NCBI GenBank assembly: GCA_964006375.1
Contig: OZ023266.1
Coordinates: forward strand, 68,667,391-68,731,390
Direction of reading: 5' to 3'
DNA length: 64,000 nt
Source: Tillus elongatus
Lineage: Eukaryota > Arthropoda > Insecta > Coleoptera > Cleridae
Part shown: one piece after another, positions 23,605 through 36,060 of the stretch
Layout of the letters: each line of letters starts with the position of its first letter
How positions within the stretch are numbered: position 1 is the stretch's first letter
Position numbers and translations under genes: made by a program
The notes under the pieces: model-generated
What the model was told of the DNA's origin: nothing
Database searches by the model: none
What the model saw: the letters and a program-made list of their open reading frames with translations, nothing else

Positions 23605-25205
23605 ATGGGGTATGAGGTACAGGGCTATGCGGACGACATTGTCATCATAGTCCGAGGAAAGGTCACACAGTCAGTGTGGGAGCGCATGCAGACTGCACTG
23701 AGAGTGGTGGAAGGGTGGACGATCGGTCAAGGGCTCGGAGTGAGCCCCGAGAAAGCAACCGTCGTGCCGTTTACGACAGCCAAAGAACTCTCACTCTATA
23801 TGGTAGGAGCATTCCAATGGCCAGGGAGGTAAAATATCTTGGGGTCGTATTGGACTCGAAGCTAACCTGGAATGGTCACATTGGAAAAATACTGCGTAAG
23901 GCAGTCATGACCTTAGCCGTCACTAGGCGGCTATATGGAAAAACGTGGAGACTAAGACCTAGTATGGCACACTGGCTGTACACAAAGGTGGTCAGACCAT
24001 CGTTAACATATGCGGCACTGGTCTGGTGGTCTAAGGTGACACAATACAGTGCCAAACAAAAACTAGGCAAGATCCAAAGGATGTCTTGCCTAGGCATCAC
24101 AGGGGCCATGTCTTCAACCCCAACAGCCGCCATGGAGATGTTGCTGGATCTACCCCCCCTGCACTTGGTTATTATGGGGAGGCCAGGCTAGGACTATACA
24201 GACTAGCCTGCAATGGTAGACGGAAGATCAACCCAGGCTTCAGGGGCCACTCCAAAATTCAGGAGATCGTGATGGAGCCCATGCTTGAAACAAGGTCAGA
24301 CTTCGCGAGCCCGCGAATCTGCAGGGAAAACAACTTTACAGTGGAAATACCCGACCGCAGGGCATGTCGGGAGGAGACACCGGGCATACCACGGGACGCG
24401 CTCGTCTGGTTCACGGACGAAACCGGCGGGGAGCGTGGAACGGGGGCAGGTGTTTAGTCGGAAGAACCGAGGATAAGTCATAGTATTTCCCTCGGAGCCC
24501 ATGTAAAGGTGTTTCAGGCCGAAACGTACGCCATCCTGCACTGTGTACGGGAGAACAAGAGGAGGGGCTACACCAACAAGCGGATCCTCATAGCCACAGA
24601 CAGCCAGGCAGCCCTTAAGGCACTAAGTTGCCCACAGGTAAATTCTTGGCTGATGAGTGAGTGCCGAGACGAGACGAGCGACCTGGCTGGGCAGAATAAA
24701 GTGACCCTCATCTGGGTGCCGGGTCACTCGGGGGTCAAAAGCAATGAAGAAGCTGACAGTCTCGCGAAAAGAGGGTCAGCAGAACCATTTATGGGACCAG
24801 AACTGGCTCTGCGCGTGACAATGGAGACTGCCGGGGGAGCTATTAGGTCCTGGGTCAGAAACCAACACAAGGTGTATTGGGCAGACTGTCCAGGGCTCAG
24901 ACATGGGAAGTCAATAATTGACAAACCCAGTTCAAAGAGAGCTGTGGAGCTGCTAAACCTTAGCAGAGGACAGCTCAGAAAAATAACAGGTCTTTGACGG
25001 GACACATGGCCGTCTAGAAACACCTGCATAAGATGAGGCGGTTCGAAGGGGACCTGGCATGCAGACTCTGCGGCGAGAGGGAGGAATCAGCCCAGCACAT
25101 CTTATGCGAATGTAAAGCTCTGGACCGCAAAAGACAACTGATCTACGGTCAGTCCAGACCGGAGACAGAGAAACTTCACCCTACCAATCGCTGTGCAAAC
25201 TAGTT
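23605..25205 (+). pseudogene. LINE RT thumb, RNase H and Cys-rich tail
   Basis: Order: VQGYADDIVIIVRGKV (catalytic YADD), VKYLGVVLDSKLTWNGHIGK, LYTKVVRPSLTYAALVWWSK, LGITGAMSSTPTAAMEMLLD, then RNase H from about 24400: LVWFTDETGG (first Asp; DGS is usual), FQAETYAIL (Glu), LIATDSQAALKAL (Asp) and VTLIWVPGHSGVKSNEEADS (His and last Asp). All four metal ligands are visible. After it, in another frame, CRLCGEREESAQHILCECKA gives a CxxC..H..C tail. Frameshifts lie near 23820 and 24165; a TAG lies at 24455-24457. Confidence 0.88.
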
Positions 25206-25316
25206 CAAGGCACAGTGATTTTGTAATGGGTGGAGTAAGACTAAGGGTATGCACAATCAACCAAAAGATGCAGCGCTATCGGGGCGGTAAGGCCGCGGAC
25301 GAGCCCTGAGGGAAAA
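23608..25316 (+). mobile_element. GC-rich LINE (I/Jockey group), 5'-truncated, with target duplication
   Basis: AACACCAACCATG occurs directly before (23595-23607) and directly after (25317-25329) the element: a 13-bp target-site duplication. The insert starts inside RT just before the YADD box and runs through the thumb, RNase H and a Cys-rich tail to a short A-run. Its base composition is clearly richer in GC than the flanks. With few lesions it is one of the youngest insertions here. It belongs to the same LINE family as 50631-51155 and 17045-17105. Confidence 0.92.
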
Positions 25317-25529
25317 AACACCAACCATGCCTGAATATATGGGAGACGGGATTAGACAAGCATGTACGTTAGTAACCCCCGAAATGTTGAATAATGTGCG
25401 CTACTATCAAATAAGAATTTTTAGATGTTTGAAGTAAAAGGAGGACATTCCAACACCCTTTAGAACACAACCGTCGTTAAACTTAAGGTATTTTTGCTAG
25501 TTCTTACTCCAAATTTATTTATTGGCAAA

Positions 25530-26339
25530 TTCATAAGTATGCAACCAGTACAGCAAATGCCACAATTTTCTACGCACATAGGCAGTTCTTCACGGAGAAT
25601 GGATTTTTTAAAGAAAATACCGATTTATTTTACATTTATAACTTGACACCGGTCCTTCAAAACGAACAGGAGGGGCAGATGTCAAAAATATTTCAAATTA
25701 TGTCCCCTAGCCTACTTCTAACCTCAACAAGTTTTTAGCAAAATACCCCGAGCGGTTTTTCAGACATCCAGTTGTAATGGTTTAAAATCCTCACTTCTAT
25801 TAGTAATAACATGTACCAATTAGTATGTATCACCAACTAGGGTCCAATCCGTTTATCGAAAATTGCTACCGTCACGCTTTTGCGCTTTTTAGCCGCTTTT
25901 AATTAGATAAGCAAGGACAAGAACTAAAAACGTTCGCTAATGATTCTGTATAGCCTAAATAATTGACTCTCCATTTCTTAGGGTATTTATTTATTTACTT
26001 CATGAGTTGTTAAATCATGCAAAATGTTCTTGCAGCATCGTACAAGAGAATTACGATCCTTTGTGGAACGGTCTGTAGTTTATCACTAGCCATTTTAGGT
26101 TACGAAGCGTAGCTACCACCAGAGAAACAACAAAACAAAATTTATGTTCGAATGCAGCCAATATAAATTCATGTTTCTAGAAGCCAGCCAAGCTGAACAT
26201 TGTTGCACATGTTCATTATTTACACTAGCAAAATTGCAAATTCTAGATCATATTAAGACAATGCTGCTTTGGATGGAAATCATCAATATAGAAATTATTA
26301 TGACAAGCAGTCACATTTTACTGAAATTCATTATGAAAA
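25530..26339. other. No feature recognised
   Basis: AT-rich sequence beyond the mariner remnant. I see no supported feature. Confidence 0.4.
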
Positions 26340-26541
26340 TTCACTGATAGAGATGGTGTAAATTCCTTGAAATGAGCGCGAACGACAGCCCCTAGAACCA
26401 AGTTTTAGGGTCAGTAAAAAAAGTATCTGTTATGTGTGTGTATTGTCGTGTTATATGGCTGCGGTCGTCAGACCATTTCCACATGTTTAATCTATTTAAG
26501 AAAGTCGCTTGATATATTTAGGCCACATTCAGGTCATCAGG

Positions 26542-26631
<90 letters not shown>
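26340..26631 (+). mobile_element. HER left part ending in (TA)n
   Basis: CACTGATAGAGATGGTG, then ATGAGCGCGAACGACAGCCC and CTAGAACCAAGTTTTAGGGT match the family start. After an extra 130 bp comes a TA tract (26542-26631). The tract resumes at 29410, so the next element has split it. Confidence 0.65.
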
Positions 26632-26635
<4 letters not shown>

Positions 26636-29406
26636 GTGGAGTGAAAATATCAACTTTTAAAATTTTAAACTCCTGTATGCGGAAAAGTGGCGTAGTAACG
26701 GGTTAATAACCCCTCTAAAATTTGAAGGCGATCGCTTGTTGCTTACCGGTGCCCCCACCACTTTAAAGTCGGCGCTCTCGGGCGCACTCATAAAAGGCTC
26801 GTCTACGCATCATTTGATCAGTTCTACGACAGGTTTTAGCTTGTACATGTGTGTTTTGTTAGTTCGATTACTATCAGTTGTTTAGAACCATATTTGACGA
26901 TATCAAAAATAATACTTTTTTACGTTATGGAAGTGGTAATAACATGCCGAAAACGAGGAAAGACGTTAACTGTCCTGTGTTTGGAGCTCCGTCCAAATTT
27001 AAAAACAATGTGCTACCGACATACGCGGACGTTACGAAAAACTATCTATAGGGCAGTCCTTATTGGATGCTTCGCAGAATAAAGCAGAGCGTACATTGAC
27101 ACATATATATATATCAACAATCTTACTTGCTGAAAGTAAAGTAATAGGGGCGAAATCATTTAGCCAGAAGTTATCATGAGAAAGTCCGAAAGATAAAAAA
27201 CCCTATAAAGTCAAGGAATATTGAAGTGCTCTTAACCAAAATAGCAGAGTTTAGACAAACTGCAGAAGGTAGGCTTTTTGACATTTCAACTTGTAAATGT
27301 GTTGATTTTTTGTTATGCTAGTGCAAAATAAAAGTACCCTTCAGGAAAAGAGAGTTTTTAACAGATCAAATAACCGGCGGAAAAATGGTTATTGGTTCGG
27401 TTGATGTTATTACAACAACAAAAATTGAACGTTCTCTAGAAAGAAAGCGAACCTAAACAGTAACAAAGCCTGGTATTATTATAACAGAAACTAGAATTTC
27501 TGGACAAATACATTTTTAATACCTGAAGATGAAGAAGATCACAACCTAGACGATCTAAATAAAACCAAAGATGGCTCAAATTTTGTTAATAAAGTTGATA
27601 ATGTCAGAACCTGTCAGGCAATTCCAGGCACTTAGCAGATGATATTAAGTCTACCGAGCTTAGCCCAAGCCTGTGATCGTACGGGGGTTTCAGACAGGTC
27701 AGCTGCGATAATAGCTGACGCCGTCCTAAAAGATGTTGGACTAATTTCAAAAAAAGAAAAAAGTAAAATAAGCGATCGAAGCAAAATTAGACGAGAACGT
27801 AAGCGAGCACGAAAAACAATAAAGGAACAACACAATGTCGATAATAACCCTTTTTATATATTTCGACGGCAGGAAGAATAAGACTCTAGATCAAACAAAA
27901 TAAGGAAACACTTTCCATCGAAAAACAATTGTCAAGAGCACATTGCACTCATTTCAGAACAAGGTTCAAAATATTTTGGCCATTTTGAAGTTTCCTCAGG
28001 TACAGCTAAAAACATTACAACAAATATGCTTCAATTTCTTCAAAAGCAAATGGACTTGTCTGACTTAGTCGCAATAGGATGTGATGGAACAGCTGTCCGT
28101 ACGGGAATTCACAACGGCATTATTCGTAATCTAGAAGTGGAAACTGGAAAATCCTCACAGTGGATAATTTTCCTGCTGCACGGTATTGAATTACCACTTC
28201 GCCACCTAATTAAAAACTTGGATGGAGAAACAACTGGGCCAACTGGGCATATTAGAGTAATTGGCAAGCAGTTGCAATCTTGCGAAGAACTACCATTTGT
28301 TTCATTTAAAAAGATTAACGTAGTAGTTCCAGAAGTAGATCCGAACAGTTTAAGCACTGACCAGAAATATCTTTTAGAGATAAGTGTTGTAATATAAAAT
28401 GGCATTATTTCAGAAGGTTAAGCTCAGAAACAACCTGGAAAGTTGGCACATTCAAGATGGCTGACAACTATAAATCCATCTGAAGAATTGAAAATTTTAA
28501 CAACGTATATATTAAAAGTGTATGTAACAATCTGGTTTTCTATTAAGCTAAAACCAGATATGAAGTACGGTTCGCTGCATTTATTTAATTTAATTCAGAT
28601 CTTACCTCGATACCTACCCTCACATTTAAGGCAGATCGTTGACAAAATTATTCAGGTCAACGGGTATTGCGCACACCTAGAAAACATCCTTTTGAGTATG
28701 CTTAAAGACGTGCGTTTGCACATTAGGGAACTAGGCTTGTAACGTATTTTAAAATGTAGAACAAACCACCCTCAAGCTAATGTAAGAAAATTTAAAGTAC
28801 CTAATATTAATTTCGAAGCTAGAGATTACACTGAACTAATGCATTGGCAAGCAGTAGCTGTAACAGAGGCTCGAATTACACGGAATTTTTCTACAGAAGA
28901 TCTGAGGGAAATGATTGCTAAAATCCCCGAAGAGATCGATATTTTTAAACTACCATGTTACACCCAAGCTGTCGAACGTTGCGTAAAACTTGTAACGGAA
29001 GCGTAGTTAGCAGTTTGTGGTTCTGGTACACGAGATGGTTTTTTTAGAAATCGTTTTCATGGGCGTCAAATATTATCTAAGTCTGAGAGTAAGAGCGATT
29101 ATTTCAAGGGCGACCTATGAATTTGTAACTTGAGGAGCTATGTGGGCGTTTGGAGCTCGACTTGCAGCCACCTTTTCGTGGGGAGCTCTGGTTTGTTTTA
29201 GAAAAAAACAAGCGAAGAGCTGCAAATTTAGAAAATTATGAAATTACGTTAATATCTCAAACTTGGTGTGTCTAGGGGCACCGAAAAATATTGTCCTAGA
29301 AACTTCAGCTTTGCAAGGTAAATATGTAGTACAGTATGTCACTTTTCCCGATATAGGGTTCACCAATTTCTAAAAAAAATTTTTTTTGCCCATGTTTCAC
29401 TCTACC

Positions 29407-29411
<5 letters not shown>
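26632..29411 (+). mobile_element. Unclassified DNA transposon within a (TA)n tract
   Basis: Left end TTAGAGTGGAGTGAAAA (26631-26647). Right end is the reverse complement of TTAGGGTAGAGTGAAAC (29395-29411). These inverted repeats of about 16 bp sit exactly at the points where TA repeats stop on the left and resume on the right. The element is about 2.8 kb and holds one decayed long open frame. The target duplication cannot be told apart from the TA repeats. I do not recognise its superfamily. Confidence 0.75.
26944..29100 (+). pseudogene. Multi-copy protein of unknown type, probable transposase
   Basis: Starts MPKTRKDVNCPVFGAPSKF. Later blocks across frames: VLPTYADVTKNYL, EFRQTAEGRLFDISTCKC, CDRTGVSDRSAAIIADAVL, DRSKIRRERKRARK, SGTAKNITTNMLQFLQKQMD, LVAIGCDGTAVRTGIHNGII, SSQWIIFLLHGIELPLRHLI, STDQKYLLEISVVI, KLAHSRWLTT, CYTQAVERCVKLVTEA. 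Total about 700 codons. I recall similar multi-copy predicted proteins in insect genomes but no accepted name. The order CDGT..W-I-x-x-L-H..ELP..RHL loosely recalls hAT (Asp, then CxxH). Stops at 28396, 28741 and elsewhere show it is dead. Confidence 0.65.
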
Positions 29412-29490
<79 letters not shown>

Positions 29491-29525
29491 TAGATAGATA
29501 GATAGATAGATAGGTAGATAGATAG
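29410..29525. repeat. (TA)n then (GATA)n
   Basis: TA units to 29487, then about nine GATA units. This is the right half of the TA tract split by the 2.8-kb transposon. Confidence 0.95.
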
Positions 29526-30219
29526 TGTTTCATTTTAAGTGGCGACAATTCATTATTTCATAACGCGTCGGTCGATTTTCAAATTTTTTTTTTTCATTAA
29601 AATACTCCAAAAGCTCCACATCCTAGTATGCATTATTTTAAGATTCGATAACAAATAAGACCGCAAAAATAGCTAAAGCACATTAGGCATTTTTTTTACG
29701 AGAAAAACAAATATCTATATCGATCTGGGCACCCCTGTAACCCACAAATCCCAAGTTTCAATATCGTTAGATTATACCGAGTGTTCACAACTTGGGTACA
29801 AAAATGAACAAATCGACTTTCTAAAAGTGCCCTGTGTAAAAGCTGCTCAGTGTATTGCAAATATTATATTTCCAATGGATTAAGAGTCACCTAGTGTATC
29901 AGTTCACACAATATCATCCACACATCTTAAACAGAGTGTTCATAGTAAATACGGAAACATACCCTTTTACAATGTATTACCCAATTTGGACTTTGATCGG
30001 ATCAGCATCTTAAATTTTGGGAAAGCACCACTCTATTATTTCTGAAAGTAGGTTCTCAACTTAAACCATTAAACAAGAAGGTTCTATGGGTTGGTTAAAT
30101 AATTTCCTTGGCACCATAACGAATATTCCTAACATCTTCATTGCAAGTTTTCAAGGTAGCGCCTTTATATATTCATCAATATTTACATTGACATAAACAA
30201 AACGTCTACAGTTTGACAG
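29526..30219. other. No clear feature; possible HER remnant at start
   Basis: ATAACGCGTCGGTCGATTTT (29560) may be a decayed form of the HER block that follows the TA tract. The rest is unassigned and might include the eroded left end of the next mariner. Confidence 0.35.
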
Positions 30220-30309
30220 TTGTATTATTTGGCAGCTTATATAATTTGGCAAGTCGTTGTACACGCATTACGTGGTGATTCGATACAGATATGGTCAGAA
30301 TTTCAAAAA

Positions 30310-31210
30310 ATTGGATTAGTTAGACTTGCAGGTGATAACTATAAGACATATCGAGAGGCTACGGAAGAATTTAACAGGCGTCATCCTCATATTGCACCTG
30401 TGACTTTAGAGGTAGCTGCAATACTAGATATGCATTTTGATAGAACTGGGCTTATTTCTCCAATAAAGCGCAACATAAATGTGAATAATCGTGCAAACAA
30501 TGCTATCATGAAGGAGCTCCAAGGAAATGCGAAGAAAAATGTTAGATAACTAGCAAGAAATCTTAACATGAAACCAACCAAAGTTTGGAGGTGCCTTAAG
30601 CGAAACAAACAAATAGCCTATAAGTTATAATTTTAGCATACCTTGGAAAATAGCGATGAAGAACTCTCGTGCCCAAAATAATGTTTAGCGATGAAGCTAC
30701 CTTCACAACTAACGGAGTGGTGTCTTCCCAAAAGTTAAGGTATTGGTCCGATCGAAATCCAGAGGAAATACTCTTCCAAAATTAATGTTTGGTGTGGCGT
30801 ATTCCATAATCAAATAATAGGTCTCTTCTTTTGAACCTCAACGCAGAAAGTTTTCGTAACTTTTTAAACAACGAATTATGGGACCTTTTAGAACGACTGA
30901 GACAGGACATGATCTTTTAGCTGGATGGTGTTCCTATGCACAATGCATAGCAAGGGAGTGGTTGGAAATGAAATTTCTGTTGAAATGGGTAGGACGCAGA
31001 AGTCGCCTTATTTGATAGCCTCCTCGCTCACCCGACCTAACACCACTTGATGATTCCTTTGTGAAAGAAAAGGTTTATTACAAATGTGAACGATTTAAAA
31101 GAAAAAATCGTGACGCGTGTAGATAACTCCGGAAGTAACACAAAAAGTTACTGGCAACTGTTGGAAGAGACTGTAAAAATGTATTGCAGCAAATGGTGGT
31201 CTAATTGAAA
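30310..31210 (+). pseudogene. Mariner transposase, decayed
   Basis: YREATEEFNRRHPHIAPVTL and DMHFDRTGLI (helix-turn-helix region), LARNLNMKPTKVWRCLKRNK, then a MFSDEATFTTNGVV block read across a frameshift near 30680, SSQKLRYWSDRNPE-like, INVWCGVFHNQIIGLF, FRNFLNNELWDLL, a damaged LDGVPMHNA (QQDGAPPH position) and SPPRSPDLTPL-like text near 31020-31050. It is closest to the 52.2-53.3 kb transposase (both read DEATFTTNGV). Terminal repeats were not found. Confidence 0.8.
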
Positions 31211-31269
31211 TCGGTACAATTAAAAACTGTTCATTTTTACTCAATACTCCATTGTTATATTTCCTTGTT

Positions 31270-32340
<1,071 letters not shown>

Positions 32341-32659
32341 CGGGACGCAGCAAGTGCGTTATGGTAGCGAATTTTCATTAAATGCTTCAAATTATTTGAA
32401 TAGCTCAATTTGCTATTAACCTATAAGGTTGACCAAGAAACGAGTTTTTCCGGGAACACTTTAAGTTTGCTTTTGGAAATTTTTGTACATTTTCACACAA
32501 TAAAGTTATTTTTATGAAACATGGCACATTGTTTTTACTATATAGGTTATACTGGTAACCAAAATTGATGCCTGCTTTCTTAAAAAGGAAACACACATAT
32601 TTGCAATTAAAAACATTTTTATGAAAATTCACTACCATAACGCACTTGCTGCGTCCAGA
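32341..32659. mobile_element. HER derivative with a hairpin motif at both ends
   Basis: Left end CGGGACGCAGCAAGTGCGTT; right end the inverse, AACGCACTTGCTGCGTCCAG. Both terminal 38 bases pair as an inverted repeat. The body (ACCTATAAGGTTGACCAAG, AACATGGCACATTG) recurs inverted at 34450-34765. At about 320 bp and without coding, it behaves like a MITE made from two HER hairpin ends. Confidence 0.85.
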
Positions 32660-33239
32660 GTTTTTTTTCTGTATTAGCCTATAAAAAAGTAAGAATTAAA
32701 AAAATCACGAGTTATTTCAACTAGATTGATTTAAATTAATCACGATGCATTATTTACTGCAAATTAGAAGAAATAATTGTAAATGGACTTATTTTAAAAA
32801 CTTCGTGCTAACATGGCTAAATGATTTTTAATGGTTACAAAACAATTTAGACATGTTGTTCTTCAGTCTTGTAAGTTTTAAGACGTATATCCACGTATGC
32901 AAACATTTCTATGTTTTTAATTTACATTTCTGCTACATAATTCCAGTTTTCTACAAAACACATTACATTTATCACTTGTATCGAACATATGTGTGTTTGC
33001 TCCTTGGAGTTGAAGATTCAAGGTACTTAATTTCTCAAATATGTCAACCAAGCAGCTCAATTTGATCGCAATTAAATCATCTCGAAACTTCTCGCTTCCA
33101 GTCAGTTTTTCTCTTCCAGAAAAACTCTTAATTCATAAACACATTGCAAAAATGTCCCGCGTGATAACCATTATGCCTCGCAATAAAATAGTAACGTAGA
33201 ATGTACTGCACCCATGTATTTACAAAGCGTAGAAAAAAA
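32660..33239. other. No feature recognised
   Basis: No supported feature. Confidence 0.4.
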
Positions 33240-34090
33240 TATTGATTTTAGCGGTCGCATTTTTATATAACTTACCACCGTTACCACAGTCGTTAACACA
33301 ATATTAAGACCAATACTCAGTTCCTTGGAAGCCAGAGCTTCTCGTGTCCAGATACACTGCGGAGATATTTGTTTTAGAAGTGCTTGTATACTTTATAATC
33401 TTCTAGACATTGTACGAGCACAGTCAAGGCATATTCCAAAGCAATTTTTCCACAATATGTTTGCCGCGTTAAGAAAATCATTCAAGATAGTAAATAAAGC
33501 AAGTGCTGTTGCTTTGAGTTCCATTGGTTTGCAAAATAGTAGTTCTTCTTCTGCTAACACACCATCCTAAAATCGCACATAGGTAATTAAATCAGCATCT
33601 TGATTGCTATCTCTTGGCCTATCAAGCTGAATTGAAAAAAAAAGTTGTCACGCAACTCCCGAAAACCTGAAGCTGTAAATATTCAGCTACATCACCAATT
33701 CGATGGACAACAGTATCATTTGATAGATGTTCTAAATGAGATTGTTTGGCAAAATCATCTCCAAACATAGTCTTTACAATCTTATTTGCAGATGGCAGAA
33801 TAAGCTCGCCACCAATGGCTACTTGATATGAAATTTTGTAAGAGGTAAGCAAAGCGTTTTCACTGACAAACTTTTTTAAATGATTTTTTGTTTTTCATAT
33901 GATTTTAACTGTAATTCGAAGAATTCTTGAGATTTGCTAACGTACTCACTATGAAGCGTTTCCAAATGTCGTTTAAGTTTATTACATCTCAGGCTGTCTG
34001 CTGCGAAAACTTCTTAGCAAATGACATATAGGGGCCTTTCTTCTACATTTACTTCAGTGCTGGTAAACCCAAACATTAAATATTTTTCAG
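33240..34090 (-). pseudogene. BED-finger hAT transposase-like (ZBED5/SCAND3 type)
   Basis: On the minus strand: YLMFGFTS and a BED finger start near 34088, RCNKLKRHLETLHSEYVSK, SQEFFELQLKSYEKQK, then LTSYKISYQVAIGGELILPS, IGDVAEYLQLQVFGSC, DRPRDSNQDADLITYVRF, LLFCKPMEL, LNAANILWKNCFGICLDCAR (the GVCTDGA site), ASKELSIGLNIVLTTVV. Only the N-terminal half of the family protein (usually about 600 residues) is present. Stops and frameshifts are common. Lys or Ala replaces catalytic residues in places (LDCAR for TDGA). Confidence 0.75.
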
Positions 34091-34449
34091 AAAATTTTCT
34101 TGATTTTTGTTTCAGAACCACTCTCGCCTGTGGACTGTGTTGCTGCTTCGCTATCTTCAAATGCTCGCTTACACCCACTTAAAAATGTATCCGCACAATG
34201 TACAAATCTACTGCTACTCGAATATCGTGAATTGCAGTTAACACGCTAATTACAATATACACATTCACGGTAGAAGGATCGACACGACCAAGACTGGCTG
34301 GAGCAGGGTACGCTCGATTAGAATTGTGATTGAAAATTGAGTGCAAATACTAAAAGTTTGTGAAACGCTAACTTATTTGCGTCTGCAATTAAAACCACAA
34401 AAGATTAGGCACTTAATCGTTAAGAAAGACGGAGAACCAAATTAAAAAG
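34091..34449. other. No feature recognised
   Basis: Possible continuation of hAT flank; nothing I can support. Confidence 0.35.
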
Positions 34450-34765
34450 TCTGGACGCAGCAAGTGCGTTATGGTAGTGAATTTTCATAAAAATGTTTTT
34501 AATAGCAAATATGTGTGTTTTTTTAAGAAAGCATGCATCAAATTTGGTTACCAGTATAACCTATATAGTAAAAACAATGTGCCATGTTTCATGAAAATAA
34601 TTTTATTGTTTGAAAATGTACAAAAATGTCCGAAAGTTAACTTAAAGCGTTCCCGAGAAAACTCGTTTCTTGGTCAACCTTATAGGTTAATAGCAAATTG
34701 AGCTATTCAAATATCAAGCATTTGATCAAAATTCGCTACCATAACGCACTTGCTGCGTCCAGAAT
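34450..34765. mobile_element. HER derivative with two hairpin ends
   Basis: TCTGGACGCAGCAAGTGCGT at the left, AACGCACTTGCTGCGTCCAG at the right. The body is the reverse of the copy at 32341-32659 and about 90% alike by eye. Confidence 0.85.
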
Positions 34766-34849
34766 TTCTTTTCTTACAAACATACATTATATTTCGATGG
34801 AAAGTGCAAAAATGCAATAACATAAGGCGTGTTTGATTAAAAAAAAAGA

Positions 34850-35013
34850 CTCGGGACGCAGCAAGTGCGTTATGATAGCGAAAATGTTTTTAATAGCAAA
34901 TGTCTTTCTTTGATGAAAGCAGGCATCAAACTTGGTTGCCTATATAGTAGAAACAATGTACCATATTTCATCGAAATAAATTTATTTTTTGAAAATATAT
35001 AAACATTTGTCAA
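34850..35013 (+). mobile_element. HER derivative, right half missing
   Basis: It starts CGGGACGCAGCAAGTGCGTT and shares GTTTTTAATAGCAAAT and AAACAATGTACCATATTTCA. It ends directly at the next copy (35014). Confidence 0.75.
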
Positions 35014-35293
35014 AAGTCTGAATGCAGCAAGTGTGGTATGGAAGTGAATTCGCATAAAAATGTTTTTAATAGCAAATGCGAACAGGCATCAATCTGATTA
35101 CCGGTGTAGCCCATGTAGTAAAAACAATGTACTATATTTTATCAAAGTTACTTATTGTTTGAAAATATACAAAAAATTTCCCAAAATAATTTTAAATGTT
35201 GGTTTCCTAACTTACGCTAATAGCAAATGGATTAATTGAAATTTGGAGGCTTTAATGAAAATTCGCTACCAAAACATACTTACTGCGTCCAGA
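35014..35293. mobile_element. HER derivative with two hairpin ends, diverged
   Basis: GTCTGAATGCAGCAAGTGTG on the left and ACATACTTACTGCGTCCAGA on the right. Both hairpin stems carry mutations, so this copy is older than its neighbours. Confidence 0.78.
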
Positions 35294-35339
35294 TTTTTTT
35301 CTTACAAACATGCATTGTATTTCGATAAAATGCAAATAT

Positions 35340-35937
35340 GTATTAACGAATTTGTTCTACGAAAATTAGCTAAGAATTATAGACCGTTAAACCATAAACT
35401 TTACTAAACCTACAGCGAAAGCATCAACTTAACTAAACCGACAGCCAAAGCATCAGAGAAAGGGTCTATTTGAAATGAATTTTCTGTAAACATTTTAGTA
35501 AAATGAAGAGCTGTTGAATCTGAAACCTAAGGGTTCGCAGAACACTCTTCGTACAACATTTTCTTTTTACAATCCGTATTTGTTTCACGTTCTTTGCCTA
35601 AACATTACCAATCTTGACGCTTCAAATTGCGAGTCTGAAGTTTTGAGGAAAACTCCAAACTTTGTTTCTTTAACTGCCCATGACTTGTTTGTCTTTAAAG
35701 CTAGAGACCTAAATTTTGGTACAGGATTTACGCTTTATAATACAAACACGTGCACCAAATTTGGTTGCCCTCACTTTGTTACTCCCGGAGATATAAATTT
35801 TTTAGAAAGAAAAATTTCGATCCGATTTTTCTGGCTAACAAACTTATCCAAGCCACTTGCAAAAGCGAGGTACTCACAAAATTTGATCAAGATTGGTCCA
35901 TTATTTCTTGAGTTATCGGTCGGATATACATATACAT

Positions 35938-36027
<90 letters not shown>

Positions 36028-36060
36028 CACAGATCTCCTCATTAGCGATTTTTTTTTAAA
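35340..36060 (-). mobile_element. HER, long form, inverted
   Basis: Contains AAAGGGTCTATTTGAAATGA, TGGCTAACAAACTTATCCAA, TTTCTTGAGTTATCGGTCGG, the TA tract (35940-36026) and ATCTCCTCATTAGCGATTTT at its right end. The segment between the TA tract and the end block is deleted. Confidence 0.82.
35940..36026. repeat. (TA)n microsatellite inside HER
   Basis: About 43 units, preceded by ACATATACATACA. Confidence 0.98.

Larger units (their letters stand above)
21240..25440 (+). pseudogene. Mariner transposase in four separated pieces
   Basis: Piece one (21240-21668): SLGECRRNYRQCVQLWVKFP, RLEDRRRKTRNLSANKRARR, VRVLGEVSLNSHIGSRKLA, then SRMRLHLRIV-type shifted frame over the FSDEATFTNRGQ block. Piece two (22916-23283): MPYWSSENPHWIRTV, WGVNT, DGDRIIGPQFFECHLNGEIY, and an xxQDGTTPHFTRS block holding the second catalytic Asp, then the start of the SPDLTPL region. 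Piece three (23564-23607): FFL(F/L)GDL-like text. Piece four (25317-25440): GDGIRQACTLVTPEMLNNVR. The order and family match fully. Stops such as those after WGVNT and before QDGTT show it was already decayed. Confidence 0.82.
20898..25515 (+). mobile_element. Mariner transposon broken by three later insertions
   Basis: The left sub-terminal sequence (20898-20960; CTAATTAGAGTAAGAACTAG and ACCTTGGGTTTAATGACG) recurs inverted at 25467-25515 (CGTTAAACTTAAGGTA and CTAGTTCTTACTCC). Between them lie mariner transposase pieces at 21240-21668, 22916-23283, 23564-23607 and 25317-25440, in the right order. The gaps hold a PLE piece, a HER and a LINE. Removing these would give roughly 1.4 kb. The right tip seems eroded. 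Confidence 0.82.

Noticed and set aside
35514..36059. 181-codon open frame
   Set aside because: It overlaps an inverted HER and its TA tract; the matching frame in other copies has stops.
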